Notes: generated by a model from the sequence alone, not told the origin. A stretch of 64,000 nt of DNA from Solitalea canadensis DSM 3403 (GCF_000242635.2 NC_017770.1:558001-622000); one strand, 5' to 3'. Numbered from the stretch's first letter, positions 1-9,267 are shown. Translations and numbers: made by a program.

Positions 1-2
1 CC

Positions 3-1649
3 ACATTAGGTGCATTTTATATTGGAGAGTATCCGGAAGGAGTAGCTGTAATGCTCTTTTATTCGGTTGGAGAGTTGTTTCAGGGAGCGGCTGTTAAAAG
101 AGCAAAGGGTAATATTAAAGCATTGCTTGATGTTCGTCCCGATTCGGCTACGGTAATAAGAAATGATGTAGCCACTATCGTACATCCTGAAAAAGTGGGA
201 GTCGGAGAGATCATTAGTTTAAAACCGGGAGAAAAAGTGCCATTGGATGGAACTATTATCGATGGATATAGTTCTTTTAACACAGCTGCACTAACCGGTG
301 AAAGTAAACCTAAAACAATAAGAGCCGCAGAAACAGTGCTTGCCGGTATGATCAATATTGATCGTGCAGTAATGGTTCGGGTAACCAAAAAATTTACTGA
401 AAGTTCATTGGCGCGTATACTAGATATGGTGCAAAATGCATCAGCACGTAAAGCTCAAACAGAGCTATTTATCCGGAAGTTTGCCAAAATTTATACGCCA
501 ATTGTGGTTTACCTGGCTTTAGCGGTAATTTTCCTCCCTTATTTTTTTGTGAGCGATTACGTATTCAATGATTGGTTATATAGAGGATTGATTTTTTTGG
601 TGATTTCTTGTCCATGTGCGTTGGTAATTTCGATTCCTCTAGGCTATTTCGGCGGAATTGGTGCTGCCTCACGTAATGGTATCCTGTTTAAGGGATCAAA
701 TTATCTGGATCAGGTAACTAAGCTAACCACCGTTGTGATGGATAAAACCGGAACACTTACAAAAGGTGTTTTCAATGTGCAGGAAGTAATTTCAGCTAAT
801 GGAGATAAACAGAAACTCATCAACTATGCAGCTGCACTTGAAAGTCATTCGACACACCCGGCAGCCAAAGCCATTATTTCCTATGCAAATGGAAGCGTAC
901 AATCAGCATCGCTCAAGGCAATGAATGTACAAGAAATAGCGGGCCATGGTCTAAAGGGGGAGGTGAATGGTAGTGTGGTATTGGCCGGAAATGCAAAACT
1001 ATTAGCCAAACATGCAATTGCATATCCGAAAGAATTGGATGCGGTAGTGGACACTGTGGTGGCGGTAGCTATCGATGGAAACTACGCTGGTTACTTTACC
1101 ATTGCAGATGAACTAAAAGAAGATGCGCAACAAGCAGTGAAAGATTTGCATAATGCAGGTGTAAAGGAATTAGTAATGCTTTCGGGAGATAAGAGCAGTG
1201 TGGTACAAAAAGTTATTAAAACATTAGGTATTGAAAAGGGCTTTGGTGACTTGCTGCCTGAAGGAAAGGTTCAGAAAGTTGAAGAGATAAAAAGTGATCG
1301 GTCTAAAGTAGTCGCTTTTGTTGGCGACGGAATAAATGACGCTCCTGTACTTGCATTAAGCGACGTTGGTATCGCAATGGGAGGTTTAGGTAGCGGTGCG
1401 GCTATCGAAACTGCTGATGTGGTTATTCAAACGGATCATCCTTCAAAAATTGCTACTGCAATCAATATTGGGAAAGCTACACAACGTATCGTATGGCAAA
1501 ATATTGGTTTAGCGATGGGAATCAAAATCATTGTACTCATTTTGGGTGCAGGAGGTGTGGCAAGCATGTGGGAAGCCGTTTTTGCTGATGTTGGAGTGGC
1601 ATTGTTGGCTATATTGAATGCAATAAGAATACAAAGAATGAAGTTTTAA
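3..1649 (+). CDS. Heavy-metal P1B-type ATPase (Zn/Cd exporter type), 5' end outside window
   Basis: This is the C-terminal part of a heavy-metal pumping P-type ATPase in the inner membrane. The frame is open to the left edge, so the metal-binding N-terminus and first membrane helices are missing; an in-frame ATG at 51 is internal to the family and not the start. Visible motifs in order are the actuator TGES, the metal-channel CPC (codons from 608), the phosphorylated DKTGT (Asp codon at 741), the soft-metal HP dipeptide (STHPA) and the hinge GDGINDAP. The last helices carry MGIK and FADVG, the Lys and Asp positions typical of ZntA/CadA-type P1B-2 pumps, so Zn2+/Cd2+/Pb2+ export is more likely than Cu+. 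Specificity is inference; the family is certain. A hairpin repeat follows directly. Confidence 0.93.
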   Translation, partial: TLGAFYIGEYPEGVAVMLFYSVGELFQGAAVKRAKGNIKALLDVRPDSATVIRNDVATIVHPEKVGVGEIISLKPGEKVPLDGTIIDGYSSFNTAALTGESKPKTIRAAETVLAGMINIDRAVMVRVTKKFTESSLARILDMVQNASARKAQTELFIRKFAKIYTPIVVYLALAVIFLPYFFVSDYVFNDWLYRGLIFLVISCPCALVISIPLGYFGGIGAASRNGILFKGSNYLDQVTKLTTVVMDKTGTLTKGVFNVQEVISANGDKQKLINYAAALESHSTHPAAKAIISYANGSVQSASLKAMNVQEIAGHGLKGEVNGSVVLAGNAKLLAKHAIAYPKELDAVVDTVVAVAIDGNYAGYFTIADELKEDAQQAVKDLHNAGVKELVMLSGDKSSVVQKVIKTLGIEKGFGDLLPEGKVQKVEEIKSDRSKVVAFVGDGINDAPVLALSDVGIAMGGLGSGAAIETADVVIQTDHPSKIATAINIGKATQRIVWQNIGLAMGIKIIVLILGAGGVASMWEAVFADVGVALLAILNAIRIQRMKF

Positions 1650-1650
1650 T

Positions 1651-1798
1651 AACCGCTAAGGCGCGGAGACGCTAAGAAAATAGCAATATAAAGAGTAAAT
1701 AGTATGTAAAGCCGCTAAGAATTGTTCTCTTGGCGACTTAGAGGCTTTGTGTGCATTTTATCTTAAAAAGCCTTAGCGTCTTTGCGGCTTTGCGTGCA
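1651..1798. repeat. Imperfect inverted intergenic repeat (CTTAGCG/CTTTGCG type)
   Basis: Fills most of the gap between the ATPase and branching-enzyme genes. The arm at about 1654-1676 pairs with the complement of 1772-1794 at roughly 19 of 23 positions, and an inner pair (GCCGCTAAG at 1711-1719 with CTTAGAGGC at 1736-1744) forms a second hairpin. The words CTTAGCG and CTTTGCG recur in the hairpin at 47127-47179, so this is a dispersed repeat. It could also act as the 3' end of the ATPase transcript. Confidence 0.7.
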
Positions 1799-1838
1799 AT
1801 TTTATAACTTACACCAATATGTTATAACATTCTAGACT

Positions 1839-3848
1839 ATGCATTATTCTCCTTCCGTACTTCTTTACAGTAGATTTTCAGATTTCGACATTGGTCTTTT
1901 TAAAGCTGGTAAGCATTTTAGATTATATGATAAGCTGGGGTCGCATGTGGTGGAGCATGAAGGAACAACAGGTACCTATTTTGCAGTTTGGGCCCCTAAT
2001 GCTGATGCGGTTTCGGTGATCGGTAATTTTAACGGTTGGAACAACGAAGCACATTACCTCGGTGCACGATGGGATGGATCAGGTATATGGGAAGGGTTTA
2101 TTCCGAATATCGGACAAGGAGAGGCTTACAAATATTTTATCCGTTCTAACTCAGGAGGGTATTTTGAAAGAGCTGATCCTTACGCATTATATTGCGAAGA
2201 GCCTCCGCGTACAGCTTCTATCGTTTGGAATACTTGGTATGAATGGCAAGATCAGGAGTGGATGAACCGACGACCTCAATTCAATGCACTTGATAAACCC
2301 ATTTCTGTATATGAAGTTCATTTAGCCTCATGGCGACGGGATCCGTCAAACCCTGATCGTTTTCTTTCCTATCGTGAGCTGGCCCGTGACTTGGTTGAGT
2401 ATGTAACTCACATGGGATTTACACATGTGGAGTTCATGCCTGTTATGGAACATCCATTTTTGGGATCTTGGGGTTACCAGGTGACAGGGTATTTTGCACC
2501 AACATCACGCTTTGGATCTCCTCAGGATTTCATGTTTTTAATTGAAAGTCTTCATAGAGCAGGAATTGGTGTTTACCTCGATTGGGTTCCATCTCATTTT
2601 CCTGGAGATGCTCATGGATTGTATAATTATGACGGTTCACATTTGTATGAACATGCCGACCCTCGTCAGGGCTTTCACCCCGACTGGAGTAGCTATATTT
2701 TCAATTATGGAAGGAATGAGGTTCGTTCCTTTTTGATCAGTAATGCTTTGTTTTGGTTCGATCGATACCATGCTGATGGGTTACGGGTTGATGCTGTGGC
2801 ATCTATGCTATACCTGGATTATTCAAGGAAAGAAGGAGAGTGGGTACCGAATCAATATGGAGGGCGAGAGAATTTAGATGCTGTTTCTTTCCTGAAAGAA
2901 TTAAATGAAGTAGCCTATGGGAATTATGGCGATATACAGATGATTGCCGAGGAATCCACTTCTTGGCCTGGCGTTTCTCACCCAACCTGGCAAGGAGGAT
3001 TAGGTTTCGGAATGAAATGGATGATGGGGTGGATGAATGATACGCTTCGCTATTTTGCTAAGGAACCTATTTATCGTAGGTATCATCAACAAGAACTTAC
3101 GTTCAGTACTGTTTATGCATTTACTGAGAATTTTATGCTTCCGCTTTCACATGACGAAGTGGTGCATGGAAAAGGTGCATTAGTTAGTAAAATGCCTGGC
3201 GATGAGTGGCAACGCTTTGCTAACCTTCGCTTATTGTACGCTTTTATGTATACCCACCCGGGAACCAAATTGTTATTCATGGGTGGCGAATTCGGACAAA
3301 CTTCGGAATGGAGTCATGATTATTCGCTCGACTGGCACTTAACTCAATACGAGCCACACAAAGGAGTTGAAAACATGATGTGTGATTTAAATCGTTTGTA
3401 TAAGAATGAACCAGCTTTGTACGATTTTAACTTTGCCGGATATGGTTTTGAATGGATCGATCAATCTGATAGTGAAAATTGTGTATTGGTTTATTGTCGG
3501 AAAGGACACCATTGGCAGGAGTATGTAGTAGTTGTTGCTAATCTAACACCAGTCGCTCGTCATGATTATCGTATCGGGTTACCGCACAATGGCACCTGGT
3601 CCGAAATATTTAACTCAGACAAGCACGATTATTGGGGAAGTGGTGTGGTAAATCATTATCCTAAAGAAGCAGAAATGGAAAGCTGGCAAGGTAAGGCACA
3701 ATCAATTTCAATTAGTTTGCCGCCATCGGGTATTACCGTTTGGAAATTAAAAGAACATCCGGATGTGAGTAATAGTAATTATTCGGAGAATAATATAAAG
3801 GAGGAGAAGAAGAAAAAAGCGCCTAAAGGCTTATCCGACGGTAAATAA
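1839..3848 (+). CDS. glgB: 1,4-alpha-glucan branching enzyme GlgB
   Basis: Cytoplasmic GH13 enzyme that makes alpha-1,6 branches in glycogen. The 669-residue product has an N-terminal CBM48-like domain (about residues 45-130, with VIGNFNGWN), the catalytic barrel, and a C-terminal beta domain. Family motifs are DGLRVDAV with the nucleophile at about D318, MIAEESTSWPG with the acid/base at about E371, and LSHDEVVHGKGAL with the stabilising D439. The last 30 or so residues are an unusual Lys-rich tail. No other glycogen gene lies in the window, so it is not in a glg operon here. Confidence 0.96.
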   Translation: MHYSPSVLLYSRFSDFDIGLFKAGKHFRLYDKLGSHVVEHEGTTGTYFAVWAPNADAVSVIGNFNGWNNEAHYLGARWDGSGIWEGFIPNIGQGEAYKYFIRSNSGGYFERADPYALYCEEPPRTASIVWNTWYEWQDQEWMNRRPQFNALDKPISVYEVHLASWRRDPSNPDRFLSYRELARDLVEYVTHMGFTHVEFMPVMEHPFLGSWGYQVTGYFAPTSRFGSPQDFMFLIESLHRAGIGVYLDWVPSHFPGDAHGLYNYDGSHLYEHADPRQGFHPDWSSYIFNYGRNEVRSFLISNALFWFDRYHADGLRVDAVASMLYLDYSRKEGEWVPNQYGGRENLDAVSFLKELNEVAYGNYGDIQMIAEESTSWPGVSHPTWQGGLGFGMKWMMGWMNDTLRYFAKEPIYRRYHQQELTFSTVYAFTENFMLPLSHDEVVHGKGALVSKMPGDEWQRFANLRLLYAFMYTHPGTKLLFMGGEFGQTSEWSHDYSLDWHLTQYEPHKGVENMMCDLNRLYKNEPALYDFNFAGYGFEWIDQSDSENCVLVYCRKGHHWQEYVVVVANLTPVARHDYRIGLPHNGTWSEIFNSDKHDYWGSGVVNHYPKEAEMESWQGKAQSISISLPPSGITVWKLKEHPDVSNSNYSENNIKEEKKKKAPKGLSDGK

Positions 3849-3877
3849 AAAATTTTTAAGGTATTGCCTTATCTGAA

Positions 3878-4222
3878 ATGTTACGGGAAATAGACCAGTT
3901 TTATTTACATCAAAATGACCCGGTGCGAAGCTGTCTGATTGCTTTGCGAAATTACATCCTGACCTTTAATGATCAATTTACGGAAACGTGGAAATATAAA
4001 ATGCCCTGTTATTGCTATAAGGGTAAGCATTTCTGCTACCTATGGATCGATAAGAAAACTAGAGAACCCTATGTTTTGCTAGTGGAAGGCAGGCAAATTG
4101 ACCATCCTGATCTTGAAGCAGGCGATCGTTCCCGAATGAAGATTTTAAGAATTAAGCCGAATGAAGATCTTCCGGTTGAAACTCTGAATACAATTTTTGA
4201 ACAGTTGGTTAGATTGGTTTGA
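3878..4222 (+). CDS. DUF1801 / YdhG-like domain protein
   Basis: Small soluble protein of 114 residues resembling the YdhG-like (DUF1801) family: an N-terminal helix (IDQFYLHQNDPVRSCL), a central ETWKYKMPCYCYKGKHFCYL segment and a C-terminal helix. The function of the family is not established. It starts 29 bases after glgB on the same strand. The sequence immediately after its stop degenerates into broken reading frames. Confidence 0.7.
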   Translation: MLREIDQFYLHQNDPVRSCLIALRNYILTFNDQFTETWKYKMPCYCYKGKHFCYLWIDKKTREPYVLLVEGRQIDHPDLEAGDRSRMKILRIKPNEDLPVETLNTIFEQLVRLV

Positions 4223-4390
4223 TGAATATAAACAACCTGATTTTATGAGATATTCAGAGGCTCTTATATCTATAAAGAAGGCCGGGTGATCCAGCAGCAT
4301 TGTCAGAATTATGCGGGAGGCGGAATTATAGGCCATTTTGGTGGCTCTATGATAGGAGAAAAAGCAATAGACGCAGTTCTTGAAAAATAA
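4221..4390 (+). pseudogene. Remnant of an unknown gene (C-terminal fragment, frameshifted)
   Basis: No normal start. The frame 4241-4390 encodes about 49 residues (including YEIFRGSYIYKEGRV and a Gly-rich GGGIIGHFGGSMIG) and ends in TAA. Upstream, another frame encodes DEYKQPDF and joins it smoothly if one T is added to the TTTT run at 4241-4244. The Gly-rich C-terminus is unrecognised. Its stop overlaps the TTG start of the next broken gene by 11 bases, which suggests a former operon. Assignment as a pseudogene is inference from the frames. Confidence 0.4.
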
Positions 4391-4888
4391 AACTATAATA
4401 ACGAGACCTATTATTCAAAGTCAGGACAAGAATATCATAATTGTATCGTCAATTTCAAAGTCGTTAGATGATTTATTGAAATGGATGACATTTATTAAGA
4501 GTTTCTTAAATAGAATTATTCCTTCCAATATGACTATTATAACACTTTCTCCTCAAAAATATTCTTTAGGTTATGAGTTAAGTAGTTTTCGGGAAGAAAG
4601 AATAGGGAAAAAAGGTTTTTAATCAATGAGAATATTTCGACTAGTGCTCAATTGCTGGAAATTCTTTGTGGGTCTGAGGAATTTGAAAGAGGCTTATTGA
4701 TACTTTTAGCAAGTAGTAACTACAAAAAACACTTACTGAATATAGGAGATTTATATCAAATTACAGATAGAGTGATTTTCCTAGATGCAGATGGAAGCAT
4801 TCTTAATCTAATAAATTTCAACGAGAATTTCAGAGATATTGAAGGGATTTTTAATGACTGTTTAGCCACTCTTTATCCTAAGGAATAA
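4380..4888 (+). pseudogene. Unknown ~169-residue protein broken by one frameshift
   Basis: Two frames join into one protein. 4380-4622 (TTG start) ends with IGKKGF, and the next frame continues LINENISTSAQLLEILCG to the stop at 4886-4888. Adding one T to the TTTTT run at 4616-4620 restores a single open frame of 510 bases. The product has no signal peptide and no family I recognise. It sits in an AT-rich stretch between a remnant and a broken lipoprotein. Either a real mutation or a sequencing error is possible. Confidence 0.5.
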
Positions 4889-4892
4889 ACAG

Positions 4893-5523
4893 ATGTGTTC
4901 GAGCGTTCATAAAGTGATTTTTATATTTATAGTTAGCGTAATCGTAAGTTGTACTAATAATCGAAACAAGAAGATAAATGAGATTCACAGCAACCTACTG
5001 AAAACTACACTCACTAATGGTCATGATTCAGTATTAGTCATTATGGGGCAAGTTTTTAGAAAAAAGACATCTAAGCAATGCTATCAGTTAAGTAATAATG
5101 AATTAAAAGAGGATTTGGGATTCCTAAATACTAATATTTGCTACTTGGAGATTGATACAATAAATAACAGTTTGTTGGCAAAGAAGAATATTATAGAGGC
5201 ATTCTAATTGAAACTCAATTTCTAAATTTTTTAGGAAATGAGTTTAAAAATGGGCATTATAAGTTTCATTTAAGTGGAAAAACTATAAAAAAATATGGAA
5301 AATGTATTGTTGGGCAATATTCATTTTCATCGTTTGTGAATTCAGCCCAGCAAAGTTGCATTTTGATCATTAATCCTAAAAGAAAAGAACTAACTATTTG
5401 GTTGACGATTTAACTATAGATAAAGGTATACTGAAGTGTGATTTTAATGTTAGAGGCAAACATGTAATATACAATATAGAGTATAATGCTAATTGTCAAA
5501 TGTTTGTACCTACCAATGATTAG
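4893..5523 (+). pseudogene. Lipoprotein gene broken by two frameshifts
   Basis: Starts as a lipoprotein (MCSSVHKVIFIFIVSVIVSC, lipobox cysteine at residue 20) and stops at 5207 in its first frame. Adding one A near 5180-5182 continues into AKEEYYRGILIETQFLNFLG. Adding one T near 5397-5399 then continues TILVDDLTIDKGILKCDF to the stop at 5521-5523. The restored protein would be about 210 residues. No family is recognised. It begins 4 bases after the preceding broken gene. Confidence 0.5.
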
Positions 5524-5804
5524 ATTGACTTTTAAAACATCAGCATTCAGAAATGATAACTTAAAAGTAAAATTCATCAAATTATGCAAAAGTACTCAGC
5601 TGCTTATAGCTAGTTTTGTTTCAACCGGCTTAAAAGCCGACACTACTGTTGTTGAAAGTGTTAAAACGATAGCATCACTTTCAACTATAAATAAAACATA
5701 GATTTCTTCCTACAAATAGCCCAATAAGATGCAAAGTGCAATAAGTCTGTTTGATTTACTATTTCAAAATGGTACTTTATCTTAAAAATAAAGAATCCTC
5801 AACC
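5524..5804. other. AT-rich region without a supported gene
   Basis: Contains short open frames only, none with a convincing start, domain or composition. It separates the decayed cassette from the serine hydrolase gene. No clear terminator or promoter was found. Confidence 0.4.
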
Positions 5805-6932
5805 ATGCAAAAAACACTCATCGTCTTATTACTGGTTTTTCTTCAATCGTTCGGAGCTCCAGCTCAATCGATTCAAAAACCGGTACAGGCAAAAGATGGT
5901 ATTCCTATTGGAAATTCAACTGTTTTGGATGCAGGAATAATCGCTAAAATGGAAGCAGCTATTACAGATGGGACTTTCCCAAACATTCACAGTGTATTAA
6001 TTGCCAAATCGAATAAACTGGTTTACGAGCATTATTGGCCAGGTAAAGATGAAATTTGGGGAAATTACAAAGGAATAGTTGAACACGCCAAAGATAGTTT
6101 GCATGATATCCGGAGTATCTCGAAAAGTGTGGTTTCAGCTTGTATTGGAATTGCAATTCAGCAAGGCAAGATCAAGAGTGTTGATCAAAGAGTGTTTGAG
6201 TTTTTCCCTGAATATGAAAAATTGGATACGGGTTTAATAGCTGGTTTAACAATAAAACATCTGCTAACCATGACTTCCGGGCTGAAATGGAATGAGGATG
6301 TGCCTTATGATAATGCGGAAAACAGTGAAATAAAAATGGCTTTCAGTAAAAACCAGGTAGAGTTTGTATTAAGTCAGCCGATGGATTACCCTCCTGGAAA
6401 AAGCTGGAAATATAATGGTGGCACCACACAATTGTTGGCCGCTATAATTGAGCGAACAACCGGAAAAAAGATCGATGAATTTGCTGGTGAATATCTTTTT
6501 AAACCCTTAGGCATTACTAAGTTTCAATGGACAAAGTATCCGAATACTAATTACCCGGCTGCGGCTTCCGGACTTCGCTTAACTTCGCGAGATCTGATGA
6601 AATTTGGACTGCTTTACAGCCAGAAAGGAAAGTGGCAAAATAAACAAATTCTTTCAGTTCAATGGGTAGAAGATTCTTTTAAGCCATATACTGATCTTCC
6701 ATTTGACGGAGGAAAATATGGATATCAATTCTGGATATGGCCTACAGACTTTCAGGGGAAGACGGTTAACATGGTAACTGCTGTAGGAAATGGTGATCAA
6801 CGGATATTCTTCAACAGTGCATTGGACGTAGTAATTGTAGTTACCGCAGGAAACTATAATACATGGAACGTTCAGAAGAATGCGCTTGCATTGGTCAGAG
6901 AGTTCATTAATCCTGCATTAATTAAAAAATAG
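5805..6932 (+). CDS. Exported serine hydrolase, class C beta-lactamase/esterase fold
   Basis: Secreted 375-residue serine hydrolase of the beta-lactamase/penicillin-binding (PF00144) superfamily. I take the ATG at 5805 because it opens a normal signal peptide (MQKTLIVLLLVFLQSFGAPA, cleavage near AQS); an in-frame TTG at 5751 adds 18 residues that would disrupt it. The catalytic SxxK motif is SISK (S104, K107), and WKYNGG is in the place of the YxN motif. Such proteins in Bacteroidota are usually esterases or D-aminopeptidases rather than resistance enzymes, so I do not call it a beta-lactamase. It stands alone in the locus. Confidence 0.85.
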   Translation: MQKTLIVLLLVFLQSFGAPAQSIQKPVQAKDGIPIGNSTVLDAGIIAKMEAAITDGTFPNIHSVLIAKSNKLVYEHYWPGKDEIWGNYKGIVEHAKDSLHDIRSISKSVVSACIGIAIQQGKIKSVDQRVFEFFPEYEKLDTGLIAGLTIKHLLTMTSGLKWNEDVPYDNAENSEIKMAFSKNQVEFVLSQPMDYPPGKSWKYNGGTTQLLAAIIERTTGKKIDEFAGEYLFKPLGITKFQWTKYPNTNYPAAASGLRLTSRDLMKFGLLYSQKGKWQNKQILSVQWVEDSFKPYTDLPFDGGKYGYQFWIWPTDFQGKTVNMVTAVGNGDQRIFFNSALDVVIVVTAGNYNTWNVQKNALALVREFINPALIKK

Positions 6933-6993
6933 TTTACTCCTGTTCCGAGGGATCGTCTATACGTTTATCTTTGGATAAATTACATCGAAAAAT

Positions 6994-7422
6994 ATGTGGA
7001 CGTGTCCATTGTGCTCGCAGAAATTTCTTCATCAAAATCAAACACATTCTTGCAACGACAGAACGATTGAAAGCTTTCTGGAAGGAAAGTCGATTCATAC
7101 CATAGGGTTATACAATACATTCATTAATGAATATGCTTCAATTGGCGATTTTGTGCTGCATCCTGCTAAATCAAAGATCGGACTGGCAGCTAAAATTAGG
7201 TTTTGTTCTATAATCAGGCTGGGTAAAGATTTTATTGATGTGGTTTTTCACCTCAATAAATTATATAATGATACACTTTGCTTTCACAAGGCAGGTCAGA
7301 TTCCAGGCTCCAACACATTTAATCATCATTGCAGAATCTACCGTGTCGAAGATATTAATGAAGAGTTAAAAATGTATATGAAAATTGCCCTTAACTTAGG
7401 TGAAAAGAAAATGCAAGAATAA
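6994..7422 (+). CDS. DUF5655 domain protein with N-terminal Cys/His cluster
   Basis: 142 residues. The N-terminus WTCPLCSQKFLHQNQTHSC is a CxxC...H..C zinc-binding pattern. The rest (YASIGDFVLHPAKSKIGLAA, then LGKDFIDVVFHL) matches the DUF5655 family, whose function is unknown. A Bacteroidota -7 element TATCTTTG lies at 6966-6973, about 20 bases before the ATG, without a clear -33 TTTG. The next gene follows after 16 bases, so the pair may be cotranscribed. Confidence 0.65.
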   Translation: MWTCPLCSQKFLHQNQTHSCNDRTIESFLEGKSIHTIGLYNTFINEYASIGDFVLHPAKSKIGLAAKIRFCSIIRLGKDFIDVVFHLNKLYNDTLCFHKAGQIPGSNTFNHHCRIYRVEDINEELKMYMKIALNLGEKKMQE

Positions 7423-7438
7423 CTATTAACTGTATCAA

Positions 7439-8065
7439 ATGACCATTTTAACTCAATTGGCCTCCGCATTGAACAGAAATGATGAGGTGCCAAACCAGGA
7501 ACTTGCTTTACGAATTGTAAAAAACGATGATGTGGAAGCAATTAAAGAACTGGTTGATAATCTAAAGAATAAAAGCAAAGACATACAAAAGGATTGTATC
7601 AAAGTGCTTTATGAAGTTGGAGAAAAAAAGCCTGCTTTAATTGCCGGTTATGTAAATGTGTTTTTTGAATTACTGAAGAATAAGAATAACCGATTGCAGT
7701 GGGGTGGAATGACGGCTTTAAGTAGTATAACACTCCATGATCCGGCTGCGATAGTTGAACAATTGGTAAAGATTATTGATGCTGCAGATAATGGTTCGGT
7801 TATAACCAAAGACCAGGCGGTAGCTATTTTGATTAAGCTAGGTAGCATGGATAAGTATGCTGAAGATGCTTTTTCATTATTGGTCGAACAATTAAAGAGT
7901 TGTCCGACTAATCAGTTGCCGATGTACGCTGAAAATGCAAAACCGATTGTAAACGAACAGAATAAAGAATTTTTTATCAATACCCTTTCATCCAGACTTA
8001 ACGAGATTGAAAAGGAATCTAAACGTAAACGTGTTGAAAAAGTTATTAAACAGGTAAGTAAATAA
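7439..8065 (+). CDS. HEAT-repeat protein
   Basis: 208-residue soluble all-helical protein with HEAT/armadillo-like repeats (for example DVEAIKELVDNLKNKSKDIQ, GYVNVFFELLKNKNNRLQWG). No catalytic motif or signal peptide. Such folds are usually protein-binding scaffolds; the partner is unknown. It lies between the DUF5655 gene and a cupin gene only 2 bases downstream, so it is probably the middle gene of a small operon. Confidence 0.65.
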   Translation: MTILTQLASALNRNDEVPNQELALRIVKNDDVEAIKELVDNLKNKSKDIQKDCIKVLYEVGEKKPALIAGYVNVFFELLKNKNNRLQWGGMTALSSITLHDPAAIVEQLVKIIDAADNGSVITKDQAVAILIKLGSMDKYAEDAFSLLVEQLKSCPTNQLPMYAENAKPIVNEQNKEFFINTLSSRLNEIEKESKRKRVEKVIKQVSK

Positions 8066-8067
8066 AT

Positions 8068-8397
8068 ATGCAGATCACTACTACTGATGCACTCAAAAAA
8101 CTTGATGATTCAAAAGAGCTGTTTCTTGAACTATTTAAACACGGTACACTTTCTGTTGAAGTTTATAAACCAGTAGGAGCTGATTTTCAAACACCGCATG
8201 AACGTGATGAAGTGTATGTGATCATTTCAGGTAGCGGTGACTTTTATTCTGATGGTAAATACTATCCATTTAAACCTGGTGATTTTCTATTTGTTGCAGC
8301 CGGAGTGGGTCATCGCTTTGAAAAGTTTACCGAGGATTTTTCTACATGGGTAATTTTTTATGGGCCCAAAGGAGGCGAGCAAAACCTGGTAAGGTAG
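8068..8397 (+). CDS. Small cupin-domain protein
   Basis: 109-residue single-domain cupin. PHERDEVYVIISGSGDFYSD is cupin motif 1 with the usual metal ligands, and FKPGDFLFVAAGVGHRF is motif 2 with its His. The substrate cannot be told; such stand-alone cupins may be metal-dependent enzymes or binding proteins. It follows the HEAT gene by 2 bases. Confidence 0.8.
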   Translation: MQITTTDALKKLDDSKELFLELFKHGTLSVEVYKPVGADFQTPHERDEVYVIISGSGDFYSDGKYYPFKPGDFLFVAAGVGHRFEKFTEDFSTWVIFYGPKGGEQNLVR

Positions 8398-8472
8398 TGT
8401 ATTCAAATTGTTATTAGTTTTCTGTTTAAGATTGGCCCATCTTTGAAGAACAAACAATAACCCTCTATAATT

Positions 8473-8931
8473 ATGAAAAAAAGACTCTTCTTTTTAGGAG
8501 CTAGTGCTTTTCTTTTGGTTTCTTGTAACTCAAAACCGGCTAAAACAACTTCGGCAGAACAGCCTCCTGTTGAGAAAAAATCTAATGAGTTTTGTTACTC
8601 GTACACCCAAAATAAGGATAATGTATTCTTAAATTTCAAAATGTCTGATGATAGCCTGATTTTAGGTAAATTGAATTATCACTTCCACGAAAAAGATTCG
8701 AATGATGGTATTGTTCAAGGACAGATGCGTGGAGATACATTGTTTTTGGATTACATTTTTACGTCTGAAGGTGTTGAAACGGTTAGGGAAGTAGTCTTTT
8801 TGAAGAAAGGGGAAGACTTTGTGGAGGGCTATGGAGATGCGGAAGAGAAAAACGGAAGAATGGTATTCAAAAACACTTCGAAATTAGACTTTAATAACAG
8901 TATTTTATTGAAACATGTCGACTGTAAGTAA
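8473..8931 (+). CDS. Lipoprotein, unknown function
   Basis: 152 residues with a lipoprotein signal (MKKRLFFLGASAFLLVSC, lipobox LVSC). The mature part is a small beta-rich domain (LNFKMSDDSLILGKLNYHFH, GIVQGQMRGDTLFLDY) of a type frequent in Bacteroidota lipoproteins. No function is known to me. Its TAA overlaps the ATG of the SMR exporter by one base (TAATG), implying translational coupling. Confidence 0.75.
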   Translation: MKKRLFFLGASAFLLVSCNSKPAKTTSAEQPPVEKKSNEFCYSYTQNKDNVFLNFKMSDDSLILGKLNYHFHEKDSNDGIVQGQMRGDTLFLDYIFTSEGVETVREVVFLKKGEDFVEGYGDAEEKNGRMVFKNTSKLDFNNSILLKHVDCK

Positions 8932-9260
8932 TGAAATATGTATACCTGCTGTTAGCTATATTATTTGAAATTATAGGCACATCTGCATTGCAAGCTTCGG
9001 CACAATTCACCAAATGGAAACCTTCATTATTGGTGGTTTTGGGGTATGCCTCGGCATTTTTCTTTTTGAGCCTGAGTTTAAGGAGTCTGCAATTAGGAGT
9101 TGCCTATGCAATATGGTCGGGAGTGGGAATCGTAATAATTATACTTGCAGGTATTTTTCTGTTTAAGCAAATCCCTGATACACCAGCTATTATTGGGATG
9201 GCTTTAATTGTAATAGGAGTAGTAGTGATCAATTTGTTTTCGAAAACAACATCACACTAA
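8931..9260 (+). CDS. SMR-family multidrug/quaternary ammonium exporter (EmrE-like)
   Basis: 109 residues with four membrane helices, the usual SMR length. It carries the essential membrane glutamate at E13 (LAILFEIIGTSAL, equivalent to E14 of EmrE), AYAIWSGVGIV, and the C-terminal PAIIGMALIVIGVVVINLFS. These match EmrE-type exporters closely rather than the guanidinium-specific Gdx branch, though the true substrate is unknown. The dimer exchanges protons for cationic compounds in the inner membrane. It is coupled by a TAATG overlap to an upstream lipoprotein. Confidence 0.9.
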   Translation: MKYVYLLLAILFEIIGTSALQASAQFTKWKPSLLVVLGYASAFFFLSLSLRSLQLGVAYAIWSGVGIVIIILAGIFLFKQIPDTPAIIGMALIVIGVVVINLFSKTTSH

Positions 9261-9267
9261 AATAAAT

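Noticed and set aside
5486-5701. 71-codon plus-strand open frame after the broken lipoprotein gene
   Set aside because: It overlaps the last frame of the lipoprotein remnant, has no recognised domain or plausible start context, and lies in degenerate AT-rich DNA.
5805-6932. Antibiotic-resistance beta-lactamase
   Set aside because: Only the general class C fold is visible, without features that separate a true beta-lactamase from esterases and peptidases.
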